DNA from: Calditrichota bacterium
GTDB lineage: Bacteria > Calditrichota > Calditrichia > Calditrichales > Calditrichaceae
Direction of reading: 5' to 3'
DNA: 32,908 nucleotides
Assembly (NCBI GenBank): GCA_003854985.1
Contig: RQOG01000122.1
Location: 1-32,908, forward strand
How positions within the stretch are numbered: position 1 is the first letter of the stretch; the number at the start of each line of letters is the position of its first letter. Below are positions 1 through 6,812 of the stretch, in pieces. Both the position numbers and the translations under genes were made by a program. Below the pieces are notes generated by a model that searched no databases, was not told the origin of the DNA, and saw only the letters and a list, made by a program, of their open reading frames with translations.

Positions 1-94
1 AACTGTCTGAACGAGCTAACAGCGAGTGAGTTTTTTTATTTTAGTGAAGCGGAGTCTGTTTCCGCCTGGTTTTTAATCAGCCTTGATTTCTTTG

Positions 95-143
95 GTACTT
101 TTCCCCTGGGGATCCCTTGGGGCTTCATCAAGGAAGAAAGTAC
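95..143. repeat. inverted repeat with crossing second arm pair
   Basis: GTACTTT at 95-101 pairs with AAAGTAC at 137-143. A second complementary pair, CCTTGAT at 81-87 and ATCAAGG at 127-133, crosses the first, so both cannot form in a simple nested stem and a pseudoknot or alternative folds would be needed. The function is unknown; it may be part of a dispersed repeat. Confidence 0.4.
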
Positions 144-237
144 AGATAAGTAATGACATTAGCTTTCATCTCCCTTTTTATTCCCAAATCAGTTTATTTC
201 CATCTCCATGCAATCTCTTGTTGATTAGAAAAAGTAA

Positions 238-253
238 AATCGTTAAAACGATT
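238..253. repeat. 16-bp near-continuous palindrome
   Basis: AATCGTT (238-244) and AACGATT (247-253) are perfect inverted arms separated by AA. The site could be an operator-like sequence or a small hairpin. It shares its style (AT-rich arms, two-base centre) with the palindrome at 280-299. Confidence 0.45.
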
Positions 254-279
254 AGAATTAATATACCTGCTCATTCAGC

Positions 280-299
280 CCCATGATTAAAATCATGGG
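280..299. repeat. 20-bp palindrome CCCATGATT/AATCATGGG
   Basis: Arms CCCATGATT (280-288) and AATCATGGG (291-299) are perfect inverted copies with a two-base centre. A short REP-like or insertion-element end hairpin is the most natural reading. No transposase gene lies in the window, so a mobile role is inference. Confidence 0.5.
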
Positions 300-432
300 T
301 TACCATATCGTTGAACGTTTATCGTCATCTTTAACGTGATCGATATCGTAATCGTATCCTCCCGTCCATCACCATAAAACAAAGCCTTCGCTAATCGGCG
401 TTCGGCATTCGACATTGGACATCCCTCCGAAA

Positions 433-469
433 GGCCAGTCTGGCCACTGTACAGAAGTCCCGTTGGGAC
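433..469. repeat. two adjacent GC-rich hairpins
   Basis: GGCCA-GTC-TGGCC (433-445) and GTCCC-GTT-GGGAC (457-469) are two 5-bp stems with three-base loops, 11 bases apart. There is no U-tract after either, so they are not ordinary terminators. They look like part of the same repeat block as the palindrome at 280-299. Confidence 0.5.
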
Positions 470-555
470 AAAATTCTCATTCTGAATTCGGGCAAATCCC
501 AATTCCGCAATCAGGCGGAAGTTTCCTGTAATACGTATTTTATGCTATGTAGAAT

Positions 556-1119
556 TCAGACTCTCAGCAAGCCGCGGAAGCCTCTGAATGCATAATAAGA
601 TTCCGCGCCATTGTGATAAATAAACACTTTATTATACCGCCTGTCGCCAAAGATTGCGCCCCCAAGTTCTCTGATGCTTTTTGGCGTAACAATCTAACTT
701 GATGTTTTTGTATCGAAATTTCCGGACTGCTGTAATTTAAAATACTGTTCTTCGGTTAAAAGCTCTATACCCATTTCCATGGCCATACCTATAGCGCTGT
801 GTTTAGGTTTATGTTCTTTCCTGGCCTCAAGCGCCTCCGGATCGTAACAAAGGCTTCTGCGCCCTTTTGGACTTTCCTCTGAACAATCATAAAAAATGAA
901 TTCGTCTGTCTCTTTATCGTAAGCCATCACATCCGGTTCACCGCCTGTTTTTTCCATTTCATTAACAGACCATAATTTTCCGGGATTTTTCTCAAGTCTG
1001 GTTTGTATCTCAGACCATTCATGATCCTCATGCCGGTGCCTATGTTTCTCAAAGCGCGTTTTCAGGATGTTAAGCAGCTCTTCGCAGCGTTCCGGCGATA
1101 GTTCATTTCTATTTTTCAT
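556..1119 (-). pseudogene. DUF4256 family protein interrupted by an in-frame TAG
   Basis: Translation from the ATG at 1119 gives 141 residues with DUF4256 hallmarks: NEMEKTGGEPDVMAYD near residues 54-69, FYDCSEESPKGRRSLCYD near 76-93, and LTEEQYFKLQQSGNFDTKTSS at the end. A TAG at 694-696 follows. The same frame stays open for a further 45 codons to a TGA at 556-558, and that extension reads as the expected C-terminus, including IRELGGAIFGDRRYN, VFIYHNGAESYYAFRGFRG and a final LLRV. From memory of the family a tryptophan follows TKTSS, so one TGG to TAG change would explain the break. A run of G lies about 10 bases before the ATG as a ribosome binding site. Options are a recent pseudogene, a sequencing error or readthrough. 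The biochemical role of the family is unknown. Confidence 0.8.
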
Positions 1120-1498
1120 TATTTTTATCCCCCGTTTAGTTGTTAGGTCCCGATCGTATTTATATAAAATACAGCCATGCAGTCATTCAACTGTACTGAC
1201 TATAACCGTATTTTTCCGGCGCAAAATATAAATACCATCCAATCAACCGCTGAAACGAAATACACAGGCGTTTTATTCAATCTTTTGTTTTTTTGCCGGT
1301 TATATTTTTTAAAAAACATAAACGTTTTCGCCTTAATCTTTTTTGGATAATGATAATAACGGTGGATTCCGCTTTCTTTTTTGGAGAGACTAGATCGTAA
1401 AGCTCTTAACCTGAATTTTTCAGTTTGCCGCCGAAGATCGCAAAGGCGCAGTCAGCCAATGATCCGATCGCTGACGTTTTAGCAGTTATTGCCGCTCA
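1120..1498. other. intergenic region upstream of DUF4256 and downstream of the Ehr operon
   Basis: No gene is supported in this 379-base stretch. It must hold the promoter for the DUF4256 gene and the 3' end of the Ehr operon transcript. Two small inverted repeats are visible: CTGAA-TTT-TTCAG at 1411-1423, and GTCAGC (1451-1456) with GCTGAC (1470-1475). Either might slow transcription coming from 1499, but neither is followed by a clear U-tract on the minus strand, so I do not call a terminator. Confidence 0.5.
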
Positions 1499-2245
1499 TT
1501 AACGGTCCAGCCAGTCCAACAAGCCGCACATAAAGGTCAGTGGGTTGGGCGGACAGCCGGGAATGTAAAGATCTATCTTATTATCGTTTAAGAATTTCCT
1601 GTCAATCTGTTCCGAATCTTTAAATATGCCGCCGCTGATAGCGCAGGTTCCGAAAAGAATAATAATTTTTGGATGAGGAACAGCCTCATAACAAAGAGAG
1701 AGGGCGGCAGTCATATTTTTTGTAATAGGTCCGGTAATTACGATGCCGTCGGCATGGCGCGGAGAGGCTGTGAATTCTATGCCATATCGGCCCAGATCAA
1801 AATTCACATTGCTTAAGGCCGTCAGCTCTAGTTCGCAGCCGTTGCATCCGCCGGCCGAAACCTGGCGCAGTTTAAGCGATTTACCAAAATATTTCCTGAT
1901 TTTTTCGGAAGCGGCTTCGGGTTTAATACTTTTGGTATTTCTTCCGACAATCAGCCGTTCACGGGGATAAGCCGCCACATGGTAATCGTCCGTAAAACGG
2001 ATTATCTTTTCCGGGCAGGTTTCCTGACAGAGCGGACAAAATACACACAGGCCAAGATCGATTTTTAAAGGATTAAGGCTGATGGCTCCGGTAGGACAAA
2101 CTTCCACGCATTTATTGCATCCCGGCGGGCATTCTTTATCGGCAAAAACAGGCAGGCCCCTGTAACGTGAAGGAAAACTAGCGTTCCGCACATCGTGCAC
2201 AATGGGATCGCCCTGAAGAATTCTTATTTTTATAGCGTCATTCAT
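1499..2245 (-). CDS. Ehr/hydrogenase-4-like small subunit fused to a 2[4Fe-4S] ferredoxin domain
   Basis: This 248-residue protein joins two electron-transfer parts that are separate genes (HyfH and HyfI, or HycF and HycG) in E. coli. Residues 39-50 (Cys39, 43, 46, 50) and 67-77 (Cys67, 70, 73, 77) bind two [4Fe-4S] clusters in a ferredoxin domain. Residues from about 125 to the end form a NuoB/20-kDa-type subunit whose proximal-cluster ligands are all present: Cys134 and Cys137 (GGCNGCELE), Cys201 (GTCAISGG) and Cys231 (PGCPPNP). It should sit on the cytoplasmic side of the membrane complex and pass electrons to or from the large subunit. It is the last gene of the operon, 74 bases after the large subunit gene; the upstream ribosome binding site is weak. 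The fold assignment is firm. The electron donor or acceptor is unknown. Confidence 0.88.
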   Translation of the reverse strand: MNDAIKIRILQGDPIVHDVRNASFPSRYRGLPVFADKECPPGCNKCVEVCPTGAISLNPLKIDLGLCVFCPLCQETCPEKIIRFTDDYHVAAYPRERLIVGRNTKSIKPEAASEKIRKYFGKSLKLRQVSAGGCNGCELELTALSNVNFDLGRYGIEFTASPRHADGIVITGPITKNMTAALSLCYEAVPHPKIIILFGTCAISGGIFKDSEQIDRKFLNDNKIDLYIPGCPPNPLTFMCGLLDWLDR

Positions 2246-2266
2246 ATTTTCGGTTATTTCTGTTTT

Positions 2267-2320
2267 TTAACTGGCGTAAATTTTATTATGCTTTTCAATC
2301 AGGTTAAAAAAACCTTTCAT
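2267..2320 (-). other. 17-codon ORF coupled to the large-subunit stop, in frame with the small subunit
   Basis: An ATG at 2318-2320 overlaps the stop of the large-subunit gene in a TGATG arrangement. It encodes MKGFFNLIEKHNKIYAS, then TAA at 2267-2269. The frame is the same as that of the small-subunit gene, whose ATG lies seven codons further on. It may be a translational coupling leader, or a former longer N-terminus cut off by a stop codon. The small subunit starting at 2245 already looks complete, so chance is also possible. Confidence 0.25.
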
Positions 2321-3798
2321 CATAAATCATGCCCGGCATAAGACAGATCAAAGCTCTTATTGCACAACGGGAAATCCGAGATAGCGGTTTGGCGCAGGGC
2401 CAGACTCAATCCATACCAGTTATTAAAAGACGGATCCTTAATTTTATAATTGGTTAATTCTCCGTTAACGTCTGTGAAGGCCAGGTGCGCTATTTCCCCG
2501 CGCCAGCCTTCCACCATGGAAACCACGCCGGAATCGGCAGCCGGAGCGGCCGGTTCTATTCTTAATTCTCCTGCCGGAAGATGATCAGCCTGATCCAGCA
2601 CAAAGCACAAGGCTTCCACCATTTCAAGATCGCGCAGACGGGCCCGCGCAAACACATCACCGCTGGACAAGGTAATCATGGACACCGGGTTATAGCGGTA
2701 TGCGCCGTAAGGAAAATGAATCCGCACATCCTCCTCCAGCCCGCAGGAACGCGCCGCCTGGCCGACCAGTCCCATGCTTTGGGCAAGTTTTTTGTCCACC
2801 GCGCCGGTATCTTCGAACCGCGATACGGCGCCGATTGACGAGAACAGATATTCATTAATCTGCCGGACATCATTTAAAACGACGTTCAGGTTTTCCTTAT
2901 ACTGTGAAATAATTTCTTCATTTACATCAAAGCGGACGCCTCCGCAAACAAAAAGTCCCCTGCCGTATCTCGAACCGCAAATCAGCGCCAGGCTGTTGAT
3001 GACAAGAGTGCGCAGCCGGCCGTAGGATGAAGAAGCCAGCGCAAAACCGATGTCGTTGGACACGCCGCCAAGCCCGGTCAGATGCATGGCCGTTCTTTCC
3101 ATTTCCGCCGCCATCATGCGGATGGTTTCCGCACGCAGGCTTAAGTTTGTATGCGATAAACTTTCCATTGCTCTGCAATAAGCAAAAGTATGACCGATGG
3201 TTGTGTCTCCCGCGGTTGATTCGGCAAGAATAATCCGCTGAGCCGGATTGGACTTTAAAAAGAGCGCTTCGACGCCCCTGTGCTGGTAGCCCAAATTGAT
3301 TTCCAGGTTATATACCAATTCTCCGTGGCATTGAAAACGGAAATGTCCGGGCTCAATCACTCCGGCGTGGATTGGTCCGACGGCCACCTCATGAACTTCA
3401 TCGCCTTCAATGTTATAAAACGGATATGGTTTACCGCCTAATATGATGTTTTGTTTTCTTACCGGTCTCAGCCAGGGATGATTAACGGGCAGATAACCAT
3501 AATTCTCGGAGAGCTCGCATTCAAAATAATTGGTCTGCGGAAATTCTTTGGCCCAGCTCTCAAACTCATACTTGCCGTTTTCGAATTTCCCGCCGATAAT
3601 ATGGATCATGGAAGATGCGTTATGAGCGATGACGGCCACAATCTTTTCCGGATTCGATTTATCAACCGGGGTCAAGGCAATCATCCGGCCGCCTCCGGCT
3701 AATTCATCGGCGACGGTTTGTTGAAATACATTCCTTTTCAAAAAAGAAATGGCGCTTTTATCAAAAATCTGGCTGTTTTGAACTTCGAGCGTTTTCAT
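2320..3798 (-). CDS. Ehr large subunit (HyfG/HycE/NuoCD-like) lacking NiFe ligands
   Basis: The 492-residue protein has a NuoC-like N-terminal part (ELSENYGYLPVNHPWLRPV near 95-113) and a NuoD/hydrogenase large-subunit part from about 135 (GPIHAGVIEPGHFRF, then LGYQHRGVEALF). In true group 4 hydrogenases CGIC and DPCxxC motifs bind Ni and Fe. Aligned by eye with HycE, the first motif reads STAGDTTIGHT, so the cysteines are Ala196 and Thr199. The C-terminal motif reads SFDLSYAGHDL, so the cysteines are Ser486 and Gly489. The protein ends there with no cleavable C-terminal extension. It therefore cannot hold a normal NiFe site and belongs with energy-converting hydrogenase-related complexes. 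It overlaps the HyfF-like gene by four bases. The reaction catalysed is unknown. Confidence 0.88.
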   Translation of the reverse strand: MKTLEVQNSQIFDKSAISFLKRNVFQQTVADELAGGGRMIALTPVDKSNPEKIVAVIAHNASSMIHIIGGKFENGKYEFESWAKEFPQTNYFECELSENYGYLPVNHPWLRPVRKQNIILGGKPYPFYNIEGDEVHEVAVGPIHAGVIEPGHFRFQCHGELVYNLEINLGYQHRGVEALFLKSNPAQRIILAESTAGDTTIGHTFAYCRAMESLSHTNLSLRAETIRMMAAEMERTAMHLTGLGGVSNDIGFALASSSYGRLRTLVINSLALICGSRYGRGLFVCGGVRFDVNEEIISQYKENLNVVLNDVRQINEYLFSSIGAVSRFEDTGAVDKKLAQSMGLVGQAARSCGLEEDVRIHFPYGAYRYNPVSMITLSSGDVFARARLRDLEMVEALCFVLDQADHLPAGELRIEPAAPAADSGVVSMVEGWRGEIAHLAFTDVNGELTNYKIKDPSFNNWYGLSLALRQTAISDFPLCNKSFDLSYAGHDL

Positions 3799-5249
3799 AA
3801 ACGGATACCAAAATCTTTTGTAATATCGATAATATTCTGATATAAAACATCCGGCGAAAAAACAGCTATCGCCGTCAGGATAATCAGTAAAATAATAGCC
3901 ACCGCATGATTGGATTCCCAGCGCTCCGGTTCAGGAAGTGCGGGTTCATCCGAGCCTTTTTTATACAGCATGGAAAAAATAATCCGCCCCATATTGATAA
4001 AGATAAACAGCAGAAAAAACATCAGCAAAACCAGCAGCGCCGGTACATCCGAAAACAGCATGCCTTCAAAGATTTTAAGTTCGCTGAAAAATATCCCGAA
4101 CGGCGGTATCCCGGAAATCGCCAGAAAAGCCAGCATGAATAGCCAGCTGGTTTTCGGCATGGACGTCAGCGCCGATTTTACATGATCGACCTGCCGTGAT
4201 TTATAACGGCGGTGAATATTTCCAGCGGTCAGGAATAATACCACTTTGGCAATCGAATTATAAACGGCGTGGAACAGCGCGCCTGCAAAAGCCAGACCGC
4301 CGACTCCGAGACCAAGCGTTATGATTCCCAAATGCTCTACGCTGGAATAGGCCAGCATTCTTTTGTAATTATTAATCCTGAACATGGAAACAAACGCCGC
4401 AAAAATGGATAATAACGCCCCTGTGATAAGAATTACCCTGGCAAATTCATAGCACGAGGTTCCGCTGATAATCTGCAAAATTCTCATCACTCCGAGGAGG
4501 GCGGTAATGCGCAGCGATCCGGACATTAAAGCGGCAATAGGCGCCGGCGCGTTGCTGGTAGCGTCAACATCGCCGGAATGCATCGGCGCAATTCCGATCT
4601 TGGTGCTTAGTCCGACAAAAATAAAAATGAAACTGGCCTTCAGCCAGATGGGATTCAAAACGCCGGCATTTTTAACAAAATCCGCAAAGAATAACTGCCT
4701 TCCTTCCAGCGGGGTGCCTTCGGCGGAAAGCGTTAATAACAAAATGCCTATAAAAGCGAATGCAATACCGACCGAAACCAGGAACAGATATTTCCACATT
4801 GCTTCCAGGGCTTCTTCATTGCGGTAAAAATAGATAAGCGGGGCTACGCTTAAAGTAGTCGCTTCAGCGGCTACCCAATACATTCCGAAATGGCTGCTTA
4901 GAATCGCGGCCGAGTTTGAAGCCAGATAAAAATTAAGAAGCATAAAATAAAATTTTTTACCCTCTTCCGCTTTGGGCATCACCGGCTTTTTTAAATATGA
5001 ATACGAAACCAGCGTCACCCAGAAATAAACATTTGAAAGAATCAGCAGAAATAACTTGCTTAAAGCGTCAAGTCCGAAAAACACCGGCAGATTCGCCTCA
5101 TAAAAACCAAAAAATACAAGCGCAGATAAACAGATATGCGAGAAAGCGGCCAGCAAGGTTAAACCAAATTGCACAATCATATCCTGCATAAAATAACAGA
5201 AAACCGCCAGCAACAAAGGCAGGCCGATAAAAACCAGGAATTCGATCAT
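3795..5249 (-). CDS. HyfF-like antiporter-type membrane subunit
   Basis: A 484-residue, very hydrophobic protein of the NuoL/M/N and Mrp antiporter-like family, close in length to E. coli HyfF (about 526). Residues used in proton or sodium transfer in this family are present: Glu129 (WVAAEATTL), Lys153, Lys217 (STKIGIAPMH) and His224, with the sequence SNAPAPIAALMSG following. It should lie in the inner membrane and couple electron transfer to ion movement. It starts at an ATG whose A is the last base of the HyfE-like stop codon (TGATG), and its own stop overlaps the next start, so translation is coupled. Family membership is firm; which ion is moved cannot be read from the sequence. Confidence 0.87.
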   Translation of the reverse strand: MIEFLVFIGLPLLLAVFCYFMQDMIVQFGLTLLAAFSHICLSALVFFGFYEANLPVFFGLDALSKLFLLILSNVYFWVTLVSYSYLKKPVMPKAEEGKKFYFMLLNFYLASNSAAILSSHFGMYWVAAEATTLSVAPLIYFYRNEEALEAMWKYLFLVSVGIAFAFIGILLLTLSAEGTPLEGRQLFFADFVKNAGVLNPIWLKASFIFIFVGLSTKIGIAPMHSGDVDATSNAPAPIAALMSGSLRITALLGVMRILQIISGTSCYEFARVILITGALLSIFAAFVSMFRINNYKRMLAYSSVEHLGIITLGLGVGGLAFAGALFHAVYNSIAKVVLFLTAGNIHRRYKSRQVDHVKSALTSMPKTSWLFMLAFLAISGIPPFGIFFSELKIFEGMLFSDVPALLVLLMFFLLFIFINMGRIIFSMLYKKGSDEPALPEPERWESNHAVAIILLIILTAIAVFSPDVLYQNIIDITKDFGIRL

Positions 5250-5881
5250 CAGTCTTTCAGCCTCCCTAACTGGGTTACTTCAATTCCTTCGAAAGAACTC
5301 CGGATTTTATTCAGGGCAATCCCCATTAAAAAGACCACTACAAAAACGTCAAGCAACACGCCTAATTCGATCATCATCGGCAACTCGGACGCCACCGCGG
5401 TGCCGAACAAAAATATGCCGTTCTCCATAATCAGAAAGCCCACCACATGAACAATCAGTTTTTTTCTGAAGATCATGATATAGATGCCGACGACGATCGC
5501 CGAAAATCCACTGGCAAAGGGAATGACGTCTATTTTTGTAATCAGTGAAATAATATGGGTAGCCAGAAAAATCAAGATCATAGAAGCAATAACCAGCGGC
5601 AGAAAAGTCATTTGCTGAATGGTTGGCTCAACCTGTCTTTTAATATCCAAATCAAGAATAATTTTATTGATATACCTTGGAATAAAGAAAACTTTAATAA
5701 TCAGAATAGTTAACGGAATAATAACGCCGTAAACTGAAAAATCATAAATAAACGGATACAGCAGCAGAATAGCCAGAATGATACCCTGCGAACGTAAAAC
5801 CGCTATATATCCTTTAACCCGCAGGGTAAGCGAAACATAAAACAACGACAAACAGAATAATATACTTAAAACATTTTCCAT
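5249..5881 (-). CDS. HyfE-like membrane subunit
   Basis: A 210-residue membrane protein matching HyfE in length (about 216) and operon position. It shows about six to seven hydrophobic segments; the last half resembles the NuoK/MrpC fold (PFASGFSAIVVGIYIMIF, then FLIMENGIFLFGTAV with a membrane-embedded glutamate). In hydrogenase-4-type complexes HyfE joins the antiporter-like subunits. It starts seven bases after the HyfC-like gene and overlaps the HyfF-like gene by one base. The C-terminus EGIEVTQLGRLKD is cytoplasmic in style. Confidence rests on both sequence character and context. Confidence 0.83.
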   Translation of the reverse strand: MENVLSILFCLSLFYVSLTLRVKGYIAVLRSQGIILAILLLYPFIYDFSVYGVIIPLTILIIKVFFIPRYINKIILDLDIKRQVEPTIQQMTFLPLVIASMILIFLATHIISLITKIDVIPFASGFSAIVVGIYIMIFRKKLIVHVVGFLIMENGIFLFGTAVASELPMMIELGVLLDVFVVVFLMGIALNKIRSSFEGIEVTQLGRLKD

Positions 5882-5888
5882 AAGCGGC

Positions 5889-6812
5889 TCATTGGGTAAA
5901 TGTAAAAATCAGTAAATTTAAAATGCCGATTGCCGTGGCAAACAACAGGTACTGCGGAATGTTTTTCATCCTGTAACGCGAAGTAATCGTTTCGGCCATC
6001 CCTAATAAAAAAGCAAGCGCAAAAGCGATCACGATAAAAATACCGGCATACACCAGATAACTTTCCTTTCCAAACGGATTAAAAAAAGATATTTCGAGAA
6101 CCGTATAGATAAACAGCTTTATGTAGCCCGAATATTGATACAGGAATAAATCGAATCCCGAGTTGTCAAGAATCATCACTTCGTGAATCATGGTCAGCTC
6201 AAGATGTGTATTCGGGTCGTCCACCGGCATGCGCGAGCATTCCGTAACCGCCAGCATAAATATGGAGATGGAACAGATAACGACGAACACCATATAGGAG
6301 ATGTTATCCAGGTGAATTGAATGATAGATTTCATAAAGCGATGCGGCTCCGCTAACAAAAGCTATACTGCCGATGGTGAAGAAGAATATCGGCTCTGCAA
6401 AAAGGGCGAATGTCACTTCGCGCGCGGCGCCCATGCCTTCGAATGAGCTGCCAATATCCATCGCGGCCAGAATTTGAAAAAATCTTGCCAGTCCCAGGAT
6501 ATAAGCGAATAAAATAATATCGCCGTTAAAACTGATCAGAGGTTTCCAGAAACCTACCGGCAGCATGGCCGCGGCAATAATAACAGCCACAAAATTTAAG
6601 ATGGGAGAGAACCGGCTGATAAATGATGAATTTGAGGCATTAATGGTTTCTTTTCTGAAAAGCCTTTTCAATTCATAATAGGGCTGAAGAACCGGCGCTC
6701 CGATTCTGCCCGTCATTTTCGCTTTAAGCTTGTTTACCACGCCGGAGAACAACGGCGCAAGCAAAATAAGCAACAAAAGAGAAATAATTCCCTGAATAAT
6801 TTCTATGTCCAT
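5889..6812 (-). CDS. HyfC/HycD/NuoH-like membrane subunit
   Basis: A 307-residue membrane protein (HyfC is about 315) of the NuoH family, which anchors the soluble arm of complex I-like enzymes to the membrane. Recognisable segments are GRIGAPVLQPYYELKRLFRKE at 36-56, FEGMGAAREVTFALFAEP at 124-141, and the acidic loop from Glu191 to Met213 that contains RMPVDDPNTHLE and MIHEVM. About eight membrane helices are visible. These conserved charged loops form the quinone-site or proton-path region in complex I; in group 4-type complexes they couple the electron-transfer arm to the ion channel. The gene overlaps the HyfB-like gene by ten bases. Confidence 0.88.
   Translation of the reverse strand: MDIEIIQGIISLLLLILLAPLFSGVVNKLKAKMTGRIGAPVLQPYYELKRLFRKETINASNSSFISRFSPILNFVAVIIAAAMLPVGFWKPLISFNGDIILFAYILGLARFFQILAAMDIGSSFEGMGAAREVTFALFAEPIFFFTIGSIAFVSGAASLYEIYHSIHLDNISYMVFVVICSISIFMLAVTECSRMPVDDPNTHLELTMIHEVMILDNSGFDLFLYQYSGYIKLFIYTVLEISFFNPFGKESYLVYAGIFIVIAFALAFLLGMAETITSRYRMKNIPQYLLFATAIGILNLLIFTFTQ

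Larger units (their letters stand above)
1..555. other. gene-poor, hairpin-dense region
   Basis: I see no convincing gene here. Open frames exist on both strands (83-286 plus, 293-502 minus) but they run through palindromes and have no recognisable domain. The stretch contains at least six short inverted repeats: 95-101 with 137-143, 238-253, 280-299, 433-445, 457-469, and the overlapping pair 484-505 and 503-520. Such clustering of short perfect hairpins resembles a dispersed non-coding repeat or the remains of a non-autonomous element, but no second copy is visible in this window, so this remains inference. The right end (503-520) could also help end the minus-strand DUF4256 transcript, although it lacks a good U-tract. 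Confidence 0.5.

Noticed and set aside
83..286. 67-residue plus-strand open frame
   Set aside because: It runs through inverted repeats, has no ribosome binding site or domain, and ends in the palindrome region.
293..502. 69-residue minus-strand open frame
   Set aside because: It overlaps four hairpins and has repeat-like composition; no family or start signal supports it.
2320..3798. Functional [NiFe] hydrogenase large subunit
   Set aside because: The overall fold fits HyfG/HycE, but all four metal-binding cysteines are replaced, so I do not call a hydrogenase.
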